DNA of 38,284 bases, taken from assembly GCA_016207645.1 (NCBI GenBank), contig JACQPH010000055.1, forward strand, positions 1-38,284, written 5' to 3'. The notes below the pieces were generated by a model. It had not been told where the DNA came from and did not search any database. It saw nothing but the letters and a program-made list of their open reading frames with translations. Of the stretch, positions 1 to 7,151 are shown in pieces (positions within the stretch are counted from its first letter, which is position 1; every line of letters starts with the position of its first letter). A program made the translations under genes and the position numbers. The DNA is from Elusimicrobiota bacterium. Lineage in GTDB: Bacteria; Elusimicrobiota; Elusimicrobia; Elusimicrobiales; UBA9959.

Positions 1-1
1 A

Positions 2-1297
2 TCGATCGAACTCAATGAGCAGGCCCTTCGCGTCATGCCAGGTCCTCACGCCAACGTGCGAATCCGTCTCGCGGATCGGCCGTTATTCTTCGTCAAAGCC
101 CGCGGCGCGCGCGTCTGGGATGTCGATGGCAAGGAGTATGTCGAATTCTGGAACGGCGGCGGACCTGATATACTAGGTTACGGCAACGAGGACTATCACC
201 AGGCGGTCAAGGCCCAGCTAGACGCCCTTTGCCATACCTTCGCCGAGGCCCATATCCCCGACGAGATCGAGCTCTGCGAGAAGATAGTCAAATATGTTCC
301 TTGCGCCGAGAAGGTTCGCTTCTGCGTGACCGGCACGGAGGCGGTGCAATTGATGATCCGTCTGGCTCGAGCCTATACGGGACGCCCCAGCTTCATCCGT
401 TTCCAGGGCCATTATCACGGCTGGCTTGACAACATACTGGGAGGACGGCCTCATGAGGATCCGCAAGCCAGGCCTGTTCCGATCCCGTTTCAAGAGGACT
501 GGGTCTATACCGAGGGTCGAGCCAGGCATGCCTTAGAGGATTCGTTTCTCCTGCCTTGGAACGATATAGAAGCGGTGGAGCGGACTCTGGCGCGGTACGG
601 AGAGGAGGTCGCGATCATTTTCATGGAGCCTTATCTTTGCAATGGGGGGTGCTGCGCTCCTAAACCAGGCTATCTGGAGCGCGTCAGACAGCTCTGCGAC
701 CAGTACGGGATAGTGCTGGGATTTGACGAGGTGATCACCGGCTTTCGGGTCGGCTTAGGCGGCGCTCAGGAAGCCCTCGGGATAACGCCCGATATAGCGA
801 CTTTCGGCAAGGCTTTGGCGGGGGGCATGCCTATCGGCGCGGTGGCCGGCAAGGCTTCCATCATGGATCTGTTGGCCCAGCGCCGGGTCATAGGAGCGGG
901 AACTTTTAACGGACATCCCATGACCATCGCGGCAGCCTTAGCGACGCTCAGGATTTTGGAGCGTAATCATGGCGCGGTTTATAAGAGGATAGAAAGGCTG
1001 CAGGAACGTTTGGGCAAGGGGCTCAAGGAGCTCGGGCGTCGGAAGGGCTTACCGACGCTCATACAAGGACCCCGCGGCGCTCTCTATCATAATTTCGCCG
1101 ATCTCGACTGCGCCCATGATGTCATGCATTTGAGGCAGTCGGCGGATTGGGAAAGGCATTCCAAGTTCTACACGCGGCTCATCGACGAAGGGGTCCTGAT
1201 GCTGCCTGACGGGCGCTGGTATATTTCGGCGGCAGTGACCGACGCGGACATCGACCGGGCGCTGGAGTGCGCCGAGCGCGCGATGTCGGACCTCTGA
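2..1297 (+). CDS. Class III PLP-dependent aminotransferase, glutamate-1-semialdehyde aminomutase-like (5' end outside window)
   Basis: The reading frame is open to the left edge of the window, and the residues before the first ATG (position 35) read like the N-terminus of this family (LNEQALRVMPGPHANVRI), so the true start lies upstream. Counting from that ATG, GTEAV at residues 100-104 is the phosphate-binding turn, HYHGW lies at 126-130, DEV at 231-233 supplies the Asp that contacts the PLP pyridine nitrogen, and K259 in TFGKALAGG is the Schiff-base lysine. The overall pattern is that of glutamate-1-semialdehyde 2,1-aminomutase and its relatives. The GSAM family acts in tetrapyrrole synthesis, but many class III paralogues act in antibiotic or sugar pathways, and no heme genes are adjacent. 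The family is secure; the substrate is not. Confidence 0.85.
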   Translation, partial: SIELNEQALRVMPGPHANVRIRLADRPLFFVKARGARVWDVDGKEYVEFWNGGGPDILGYGNEDYHQAVKAQLDALCHTFAEAHIPDEIELCEKIVKYVPCAEKVRFCVTGTEAVQLMIRLARAYTGRPSFIRFQGHYHGWLDNILGGRPHEDPQARPVPIPFQEDWVYTEGRARHALEDSFLLPWNDIEAVERTLARYGEEVAIIFMEPYLCNGGCCAPKPGYLERVRQLCDQYGIVLGFDEVITGFRVGLGGAQEALGITPDIATFGKALAGGMPIGAVAGKASIMDLLAQRRVIGAGTFNGHPMTIAAALATLRILERNHGAVYKRIERLQERLGKGLKELGRRKGLPTLIQGPRGALYHNFADLDCAHDVMHLRQSADWERHSKFYTRLIDEGVLMLPDGRWYISAAVTDADIDRALECAERAMSDL

Positions 1298-2236
1298 TCA
1301 AGAGCGGCGGCGGTCGAAGGCGAAACGGCTGAGGCCTTTGTTGGGCTGGGCCTTGAGATAGGCCTTCATCTCAGAGGCGGTTTGCGCCACTTCGGCGTAG
1401 TGTCTCATGGGTCTCTGGGCGTTGGAGGAGATGCCCAGAGACAGGGTCATGATGGGGAAACGCGCCACCTTGCCCGCGCGCGAGACGGCCGAGATATAGC
1501 CGCGCCGGCGATGCTCGTCGTCGTAGAAGAAGGGGGCCTTGAGATCGAAGGCCTGGACCAGGGCCAGAGCCACGTCCGCCGCTTTCTCCGCGTCGGTCAC
1601 GGCGACGAAGTCGTCGCCCCCGATATGCCCCGCGAAATCCTCGGAGCTGCCCTCCTGGGCGAGCGCGTCGACCAGGAACTCGGCCGTCTTGCGGATGACC
1701 TCGTCGCCTCGCGCGAAGCCATAGACGTCGTTGAAGGCCTTGAAGTTGTCGATGTCTATGTGGAAGAAGGCGAATCCCAGGTCCTCTCGAAGCCTCCGGT
1801 TGACCTCCTCCTCGACGGCGGGGCTTCCGGGCAGGCCGGTGAGGGGATTGGCGCAGATGTCCAGCTTCTTGCGCCTCAGCAGGCCTTCCACGCGAGCCTT
1901 GAGCTCGTCCAATGAGAAGGGCTTGGTCACGTAGTCGTCGGCGCCCAGGCTCAAGCCCTCGACCTTGTCCGAGGTGGCGTTGTTGCCGGTCACCAGTATC
2001 ACTGGTATCATCCGAGTCTGCTGATGGCTGCGCAGATCGCGCAGCACATCGCGGCCCGAGGCGTCGGGCATGTTGACGTCGAGCAGCACCAGGTCCGGGC
2101 GTCCGGAGACCGCCAGCTCCAGGGCCTGGCGGCCCGATGAGGCGCTGAGAGTCTCGTACTCCGGCCTTTTGAAGAGGCGGCAGAGAAGCCTCAGGACCGT
2201 GCTATCATCGTCGGCGATCAGTATCTTGTGTTCCAT
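1298..2236 (-). CDS. Response regulator with receiver and GGDEF-type domain
   Basis: 312 aa. Residues 1-120 form a CheY-like receiver with the acidic pocket at D9-D11, phospho-acceptor D53 (LLDVNMPD), T83 and K105 (TKPFS). A GGDEF-family domain follows from about residue 130, with the substrate-region motif IDIDNFKAFND near 160-170 and the signature loop reading GGDDF (206-210) instead of GG(D/E)EF. No RxxD inhibitory site is visible just before the loop. The family makes cyclic di-GMP when active; the Glu-to-Asp change in the loop makes activity uncertain. The start is supported by GAGGGGA just upstream of the ATG. The gene follows the FlgO-like gene after 7 nt and is probably cotranscribed with it. 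Confidence 0.85.
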   Translation of the reverse strand: MEHKILIADDDSTVLRLLCRLFKRPEYETLSASSGRQALELAVSGRPDLVLLDVNMPDASGRDVLRDLRSHQQTRMIPVILVTGNNATSDKVEGLSLGADDYVTKPFSLDELKARVEGLLRRKKLDICANPLTGLPGSPAVEEEVNRRLREDLGFAFFHIDIDNFKAFNDVYGFARGDEVIRKTAEFLVDALAQEGSSEDFAGHIGGDDFVAVTDAEKAADVALALVQAFDLKAPFFYDDEHRRRGYISAVSRAGKVARFPIMTLSLGISSNAQRPMRHYAEVAQTASEMKAYLKAQPNKGLSRFAFDRRRS

Positions 2237-2243
2237 GTTCCCC

Positions 2244-3110
2244 TCAGGTGCCGCAGCGCCTGTATATTCCGAGCGCTTGCTGGTCGATGGCGACGAAGGC
2301 CTGCATCTCGGCCGGGCTAAGCTCCGGGACCCGCTCCTGCGTGTACCAGACCTTCATGCGGTCGTACAGCTTCCTCTTTAGTTCCGGATCGGAGATGGTC
2401 GATCCGGGGTTGTAGCGCAGTTGGGAGAGAGAGACGCCCCTTTTCAATTGTCCGGCCCAATAGCGAGCCTTGAGCTCCAGTATCCGGGTCTCCAGCGAGT
2501 CGATGCGCTCGGCCGCGTCGGAGCAGGAATCCGAGGCCAGGGAGTCTCTCATGTCCTCCTCGGAGGTTATGACGGGCGCTTCCACCGTGAACTCGGGAGC
2601 GGGCACGAACAGGGGTGAATTGCTGGCGAGGTTTTGGGGTTGCGCCCAATCCCGGGCCAGGCGGCGCTCGGCCGCGGCCAGGATCAGGCCGGTATCGATG
2701 GCGACGAGCCGCGCCTGGACCAATATCTCCCCATCCGCCAGGGCATAGGTGCCGGTCACGATGCCATCGGCCGAGGCCATGCTGCCGAGCCTGCGCAGGG
2801 CCGAGGGCTCGAGCAGGCCGGTACGCCCCAATTGATGCTCCTCCAGGAGCTGCCGCAGCAGGGAGCGTTCGACGGTCTGGAGCCGATTGAGCCGCACCAG
2901 CGCGGTGAGCAGGCGCTCGGACACCACGGAGCCGTCGCCAGCGGCCTGCCCGTCGGCCGAGCTAAAAGGAAGGACCGCGACGCGGCGCAGGCCCGCGGCC
3001 TGGCCGGCCCGGGAGAGCTCCTTGGCCAAGGACTTGAAGTCTCCCGCGCTCATCGGAGCGGCGGCGAATGTCGCGATCAGGAGGATCCGGGCCGGCAGCC
3101 ATCTGCTCAT
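2244..3110 (-). CDS. Secreted FlgO/CsgG-like protein
   Basis: 288 aa with a signal peptide (about residues 1-22, ending near APMSAG). Residues 25-165 have the alpha/beta pattern of the FlgO/CsgG/LpoB-like fold: VAVLPFSS, then SERLLTALVRLNRLQTVERS, a LLEEHQLGRTG segment and ADGIVTGTYALADGEILVQARLV. The C-terminal 90 residues are mostly helical and unassigned. In Vibrio, FlgO is an outer-membrane-associated factor needed for flagellum stability; here no flagellar structural gene is in view, so the role is inferred from fold only. The ATG lies 6 nt after a TATACT -10 box and has no Shine-Dalgarno, which suggests a leaderless mRNA. The upstream region carries the triple CTTAA operator. Confidence 0.7.
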   Translation of the reverse strand: MSRWLPARILLIATFAAAPMSAGDFKSLAKELSRAGQAAGLRRVAVLPFSSADGQAAGDGSVVSERLLTALVRLNRLQTVERSLLRQLLEEHQLGRTGLLEPSALRRLGSMASADGIVTGTYALADGEILVQARLVAIDTGLILAAAERRLARDWAQPQNLASNSPLFVPAPEFTVEAPVITSEEDMRDSLASDSCSDAAERIDSLETRILELKARYWAGQLKRGVSLSQLRYNPGSTISDPELKRKLYDRMKVWYTQERVPELSPAEMQAFVAIDQQALGIYRRCGT

Positions 3111-3116
3111 GGCGGT

Positions 3117-3170
3117 AGTATAGGCCGGGCGGCTGTCGGGGGGCTTAATCGGGCCTTAAAGGGACCTTAA
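3117..3170 (-). promoter_or_regulatory. Promoter with triple 11-bp direct repeat (PhoB-type operator), upstream of FlgO-like gene
   Basis: On the + strand CTTAA occurs at 3144-3148, 3155-3159 and 3166-3170, exactly 11 bp apart. A -10 box TATACT lies at 3117-3122 on the minus strand, 21 bp from the nearest repeat, and no -35 is evident. This is the layout of activator-dependent promoters bound head-to-tail by OmpR/PhoB-family regulators. The same arrangement with the same 21-bp gap is repeated at 5104-5157. The predicted transcription start is at about the ATG (3110). Confidence 0.7.
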
Positions 3171-3182
3171 TTCTCGACGGGG

Positions 3183-3884
3183 TCAGCGGGGATCGGCTTC
3201 GAACTTGTAGCCGTGGCCTTGGACGTTGACGATGAGGCGTCCGCGCTCCCTGCCGATCTTGCGCCTCAGATGGGAGATGTGGACCTCGACGGTTCCGGGA
3301 TCGTTGTAATCCGCCGGATCATACCCCCAGACCGTCTCGAGCAGGTAGGCGACGCTCAAGACCCGGCCGGCCTTGTCGATGAGCGTGGCTAGAAGGTCGA
3401 ATTCCTTGCGCGTCAGGTTGATGGATTTCCCGTCGCATTTCACGGAGCGGCCCGCCGGATCGAGCTCGATGCCGCATTTGCGCAGCTTGGATTCCATATG
3501 ACTCGAGGCCTCGTAGCGGCGCAGCACCGCCTGGATGCGCGCGGCCAGCACGGGGAGGGAAAAGGGCTTGAGCACATAATCGTCGGCTCCGCCCGCGAAC
3601 CCGGAGAGCATGTCCTTCTCCTCGATCTTGGCCCCGGACATGATGATGACGGGGACCGACCGGGCCGCGGCTTCCTTCTTTATCACGCGGCAGACCGCGT
3701 GGCCGTCAAGCCCGGGCATCTCGGCGTCGACCAGCACCAGATCCGGCCGCGATTCGCGGAAGAGCAGCAATCCTTCGGAGCCGTTATCCGTGATCACGGC
3801 CCCGTAGCCGGTCGAGCTTAAGTATTTCTTGACGAGCTTGAGTATGGCGTTGTCGTCATCGATGATGAGTATCTTCTTGGGCAT
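3183..3884 (-). CDS. OmpR/PhoB-family response regulator (receiver plus winged helix)
   Basis: 233 aa from the ATG at 3884. The open frame extends further upstream, but that part overlaps the FlgT-like gene and does not look like protein of this family. The receiver has D10/D11, phospho-acceptor D53 (LVDAEMPG), S83 and K106 (LKPFS). The winged-helix domain (about 135-231) contains LTRKEFDLLATLIDKAGRVLS, the recognition-helix region TVEVHISHLRRKIG and the wing VQGHGYKFEADPR. It lies 23 nt after the FlgT-like gene, in the same operon. No histidine kinase is in the window. Its location between two identical triple-CTTAA promoters makes it the best candidate to bind them (inference). Confidence 0.93.
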   Translation of the reverse strand: MPKKILIIDDDNAILKLVKKYLSSTGYGAVITDNGSEGLLLFRESRPDLVLVDAEMPGLDGHAVCRVIKKEAAARSVPVIIMSGAKIEEKDMLSGFAGGADDYVLKPFSLPVLAARIQAVLRRYEASSHMESKLRKCGIELDPAGRSVKCDGKSINLTRKEFDLLATLIDKAGRVLSVAYLLETVWGYDPADYNDPGTVEVHISHLRRKIGRERGRLIVNVQGHGYKFEADPR

Positions 3885-3907
3885 CGTCGAATGGCAATAT
3901 ATCGTTT

Positions 3908-4654
3908 CTAGCGTTTCCATAGCAAGGAGGAAAGGGCTCCCGCCGCCCGCTCTCCGGCCGCCCGGGCCGCGCGTTCCACGGCTCCTTCGGCCGCCCCTTC
4001 GCGATCCCAATCGGCGTATGAGGCCCGCGCGGAAGGCTCGGCGACGATCTCGTCGCGCAGCGGCTCCGAGAGCCTGACGAGCACGTGGGCCTCATAAGCG
4101 CTGAGCGATCCGAGGCGAGGGTCCTTGACGTGGGCCAGCCGCACGTCCAAGCTGGCGATGAATTGGGCCTCCGAGCGGCCCTCCACGATGGAAAAGCCGG
4201 ACTCGCGAAGGGCCTCGCCCAGCGCTCGGGAGGCGGAGGCCAGCCAGGCCTCGCTTCCCGGCGCCGCGCGCAGCGCCACGCGCGTTTCCTCGGGAGGAGG
4301 GAGAGGCGGCAGCGAGGCGGCGCCGGTGGAGGGCTCCGCGCTGATCACGATCTTGAGCGCGCTGCCGACTCTCTCTTCTTCCAAGACTTCATAGCGGCCC
4401 AGGGCGCCCTGCGCGTCGGCCGTGATCCGCTGCCGCACGGCCACGCCCTTTTCCACCCGGGTCCTCGCCGCGATCCCGACGCCATGAAGCTGCTCCACGG
4501 CCTTTTTCTGCGCCTCGGCCAGGGCTTGGCGCCGGGCTTGGCCGACGCCTTGCGAGATATCCCCCCAGCCTTCCGCTCGCACGCGGCGCGGCTTCGAGCC
4601 GGCGCAACCGGCGGTCCCGACCGCCAGAATGAGCAGCGCCAAGGAGATCCTCAC
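3908..4654 (-). CDS. FlgT-like lipoprotein
   Basis: 248 aa with a lipoprotein-type signal (MRISLALLILAVGTAGC, Cys 17). The region after the signal has the FlgT N-terminal-domain pattern: GWGDISQGVGQARRQALAEA followed by AVEQLHGVGIAARTRVEKGV, then GRYEVLEEERVGSALKIVISA. A proline-rich linker (about 115-125) leads to a second domain of alternating strand and helix. In Vibrio, FlgT forms part of the H ring of the flagellar basal body; here that is only a fold-level likeness. The start overlaps the end of the LPP20-like gene by 4 nt (ATGA), so the two are translationally coupled. Confidence 0.65.
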   Translation of the reverse strand: MRISLALLILAVGTAGCAGSKPRRVRAEGWGDISQGVGQARRQALAEAQKKAVEQLHGVGIAARTRVEKGVAVRQRITADAQGALGRYEVLEEERVGSALKIVISAEPSTGAASLPPLPPPEETRVALRAAPGSEAWLASASRALGEALRESGFSIVEGRSEAQFIASLDVRLAHVKDPRLGSLSAYEAHVLVRLSEPLRDEIVAEPSARASYADWDREGAAEGAVERAARAAGERAAGALSSLLWKR

Positions 4655-5085
4655 TCGAAGCGCACTCCCATGAGCCTTTCTACCCGATCCTTGGGAAGGC
4701 GCAGGGTCACGACGCAGCCGTTATCCGAGGTGAACTCGCTCTTGAGTACTTCCGCTCCGCGGATGGTTTCCTTAAGCCGTGTCTCCAGAGCGCCATCCGT
4801 CTCGATGGCTCTTTCCACGGTCACTCCGCCTTGGAGCTCGACTCCTTTGATCATGGAGAGCAGCTCGTATTGGGCCTTGACGATGGCGGCGTCGCGCGCC
4901 AGGGCCCGGCGCTGAGTCTCGGTCGGCAGGCCCGGATCCGAGGCTCCTATGCCGATCGCCTCGATATATCTCGAGCGATTGGGCCTTTGATCCAGGGTGT
5001 CCGGCAATCGGCCATCTGTGACGCGGCTGGTCACGGAGTGGCATCCGCTCAAGGCCACGGTCGCGGCGAGTATCCATTTTCTCAT
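4651..5085 (-). CDS. LPP20-family (FlgP-like) lipoprotein
   Basis: 144 aa. A clear lipobox LSGC ends the signal peptide at Cys 15. The body matches the LPP20/FlgP pattern: a YIEAIGIGASDP strand, a helix ALARDAAIVKAQYELLSMIKG, a strand LQGGVTVERAIETD, then AEVLKSEFTSDNGCVVTLRL. LPP20 proteins are small outer-membrane lipoproteins; FlgP in Vibrio and Campylobacter belongs here. It is the first gene of the leftward cluster. The start has a strong Shine-Dalgarno (GGGAGGAA, 4-5 nt spacer), unlike the FlgO-like gene. The triple CTTAA operator lies upstream. Confidence 0.75.
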   Translation of the reverse strand: MRKWILAATVALSGCHSVTSRVTDGRLPDTLDQRPNRSRYIEAIGIGASDPGLPTETQRRALARDAAIVKAQYELLSMIKGVELQGGVTVERAIETDGALETRLKETIRGAEVLKSEFTSDNGCVVTLRLPKDRVERLMGVRFE

Positions 5086-5103
5086 GGTGTTCCTCCCGGA
5101 GGC

Positions 5104-5157
5104 ATGGTAGCGTTTGGGGCCGAGCGGACCCTTAAGCGGCGCTTAACGGATGCTTAA
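5104..5157 (-). promoter_or_regulatory. Promoter with triple 11-bp direct repeat, upstream of LPP20-like gene
   Basis: CTTAA occurs on the + strand at 5131-5135, 5142-5146 and 5153-5157 (11-bp spacing). A -10-like TACCAT lies on the minus strand at 5104-5109, again 21 bp from the nearest repeat. Copy number, spacing and distance to the -10 are all the same as in the promoter at 3117-3170, while the sequences between the motifs differ. The remainder of the interval 5086-5309 shows no gene. Confidence 0.7.
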
Positions 5158-5309
5158 TTCGGCGTATGGGGGTCCCATTAGGCCCAGGCGGAGTTGGGCC
5201 AAAATGCGGCGAGGGGTTAGGTCTTACGGCTCATGGCCGCTCAAGCCGTCTTTTATAGGATCATCATCGAAGTATGAGTCCACTGCAAAAAGAGCTACAC
5301 GGAGGCATT

Positions 5310-7079
5310 ATGGGTCGCAAGACTTTGGCCGCCCTCCTGGTATTGGCGCAGCTGCTGGTGATGCCGGGGCTGGGCGCTTATCAGGCGGCGGCGAGCACTG
5401 TCGGAAAGGGTTATAGCCGCTCGAGCGGAATGCGCGTCAATCTGAGCGGTCTTCGCGGGTTGAGTGGGATGGTGGGCCGCCTCATGGGCCGCCGAGCCGC
5501 TCCTGCCATTGATGCAACGACGACGAAGATCAAATCTATCTCCGGGGCCAGCGCCGCCGAGGCCGTCAACGCGGCCGAGGCCATCGCTTTCGGCGGCGTC
5601 GGCGAGGGCGCCGTGACGCCCGATTCCGAGCCGATGGCTCCGGCGCAAGCGGCAATGGAGGCCGAGGTATACCGCGGGCACAGCCTGTTCGACCGCCTCC
5701 GCCGCATGCCTCGGGCCGAGCAGGACGCCCTGGTCGCGGCCGGTTACGCGACCCGCGTGCAGGGCCAGATTATCCCGGTCCTGGCCGGCGCCTCCGACAG
5801 GAGCGAGCCCGCGCCCCGAGCCCCGAGCAAGCTCGAGCAGTTGCGCACCCATCTGGAAACCTATGAGCACGCGGCCAGCGCCGCCGTGTTCACCGCGGTT
5901 TCCATGAAATGGTCCCTGCTGGCGAGCTTCCTAGGCGCGAGCGCCTTTTACGTGGCTCAAGTCCCGCTTAACGCGGGAGAGCTTCTCAGCTGGCTCGGCT
6001 CGCCTTTGGTGAGCTATGGCCTGGCCGCTCTGGGCCATGCCAGCTACGGGATCGGCGTCGCTTCGCAATTCGGCTCCGATCTTCTGGGCCGCGTCAGCAG
6101 TGTGGCCGGCGTCGCCGAGATCAAGAGCCTTCCCGGCGGTTTAGCGTACGTCTTCGGATCCCTGGCTCATTATCCCGGGCAGTTCCTCGGTTGGAGCGCC
6201 GGCCTTCTAGGCTCGGCTTCCGAGGCCCTGGCCGCCGGCTCCCAGCGCGTCTGGGAGTCCGTAAGCGCCCTGCCGACATTCGGCGTCAAGGGCCAATGGC
6301 TGTTGGACAAGGTTCCGGCCCAGTATCAAGGCATGGGCATCGCCGCGGCCGCGGCCTTCCACGGGCATATCCGCGGTTATTGGAAGCAGTCCCTGACACA
6401 CAAAGCCGTCGCTAATCCTTGGCTCAAGAACCTCATCGTGCCGGTAGTGGCCGCTTCGCTGTTCGACGTGCTGGCCGTGATGCCGGCGCTTCTCGTGCGC
6501 GACATGACCCGGGGCGTTTGGTGGGGGCTTAAGAACATCGGCACCGTGATCAAGGAAACCTGGAACTTCCTGCGCGAGTACGCGTTCCCCTACGTCAAGT
6601 ATGTGACCTGGCATCCCCTGCGGGCGTTGCTCAACGGCATCGCGGTGGGAAGCGTCGCCGCGGTGGTCAGTCCCTTCTACGTGGTCGCCGCCTCCGTGCT
6701 CAATTGGTTAGGCACGCCTTCGCTGCGCGCCATCAAGGGTGTCACGATAAAGCAAGCCGCTGTGGGCGTGGCCGTGGTCGGCATGATGGCTATGGGCGGC
6801 TGGATGTTGGTCACGGGCTGGGCCACGGTGGTGGCCTTGGCCGGTCCCGCGGCTCCGTTGTTCTCGGCCGCCGTTTGGGCGGGTTGGAAGATCGTCGCGA
6901 CGGTATTCGGTCTCTATGGGACCGCCGCCGGACTCTACTACGGTTATGTGGACGGCTGGAGGAAGACCGCCGATCAGCAGGGCGGCGCCTTCCATAAGGC
7001 CGCTAAAAAGGTTGTCGGCAGCCTCGGGCAGTTGGTCGAGGAAGCCAAAAAGACGTTTCGTAGGACCGAGCAAGAGTAA
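5310..7079 (+). CDS. Multi-pass membrane protein of unknown function with signal peptide
   Basis: 589 aa from the ATG at 5310, chosen because GGAGG lies 5 nt upstream and the protein then begins with a good signal sequence (MGRKTLAALLVLAQLLVMPG, cleavage near AYQAAAS). An in-frame ATG at 5274 has no ribosome site. Residues 30-190 are Ala/Gly-rich and soluble. From about residue 200 onward there are several hydrophobic stretches: WSLLASFLGASAFYVAQV, LIVPVVAASLFDVLAVMPAL, a Val/Ala-rich segment near 445-470, and a long Gly/Ala-rich hydrophobic block before the C-terminus. It ends in a basic helix. I do not recognise a family. It appears to be a single-gene unit ending at a strong terminator. 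Confidence 0.6.
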   Translation: MGRKTLAALLVLAQLLVMPGLGAYQAAASTVGKGYSRSSGMRVNLSGLRGLSGMVGRLMGRRAAPAIDATTTKIKSISGASAAEAVNAAEAIAFGGVGEGAVTPDSEPMAPAQAAMEAEVYRGHSLFDRLRRMPRAEQDALVAAGYATRVQGQIIPVLAGASDRSEPAPRAPSKLEQLRTHLETYEHAASAAVFTAVSMKWSLLASFLGASAFYVAQVPLNAGELLSWLGSPLVSYGLAALGHASYGIGVASQFGSDLLGRVSSVAGVAEIKSLPGGLAYVFGSLAHYPGQFLGWSAGLLGSASEALAAGSQRVWESVSALPTFGVKGQWLLDKVPAQYQGMGIAAAAAFHGHIRGYWKQSLTHKAVANPWLKNLIVPVVAASLFDVLAVMPALLVRDMTRGVWWGLKNIGTVIKETWNFLREYAFPYVKYVTWHPLRALLNGIAVGSVAAVVSPFYVVAASVLNWLGTPSLRAIKGVTIKQAAVGVAVVGMMAMGGWMLVTGWATVVALAGPAAPLFSAAVWAGWKIVATVFGLYGTAAGLYYGYVDGWRKTADQQGGAFHKAAKKVVGSLGQLVEEAKKTFRRTEQE

Positions 7080-7097
7080 TTCCCACCTATTCGTGAG

Positions 7098-7135
7098 CTT
7101 CGGCCCCTGCCGCCCGGCAGGGGCCGAAGTTTTTT
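7098..7135 (+). terminator. Rho-independent terminator after the 589-aa membrane protein
   Basis: A 14-bp perfect stem (7098-7111 with 7116-7129, GC-rich, 4-nt loop GCCC) is followed directly by six T residues (7130-7135). Confidence 0.93.
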
Positions 7136-7151
7136 GATAGGCTCAAGGGAT

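Noticed and set aside
5226-5255. ACGGCT/AGCCGT hairpin followed by CTTTTAT upstream of the 589-aa protein as a terminator
   Set aside because: The stem is only 6 bp with a 12-nt loop and no gene on the + strand ends before it.
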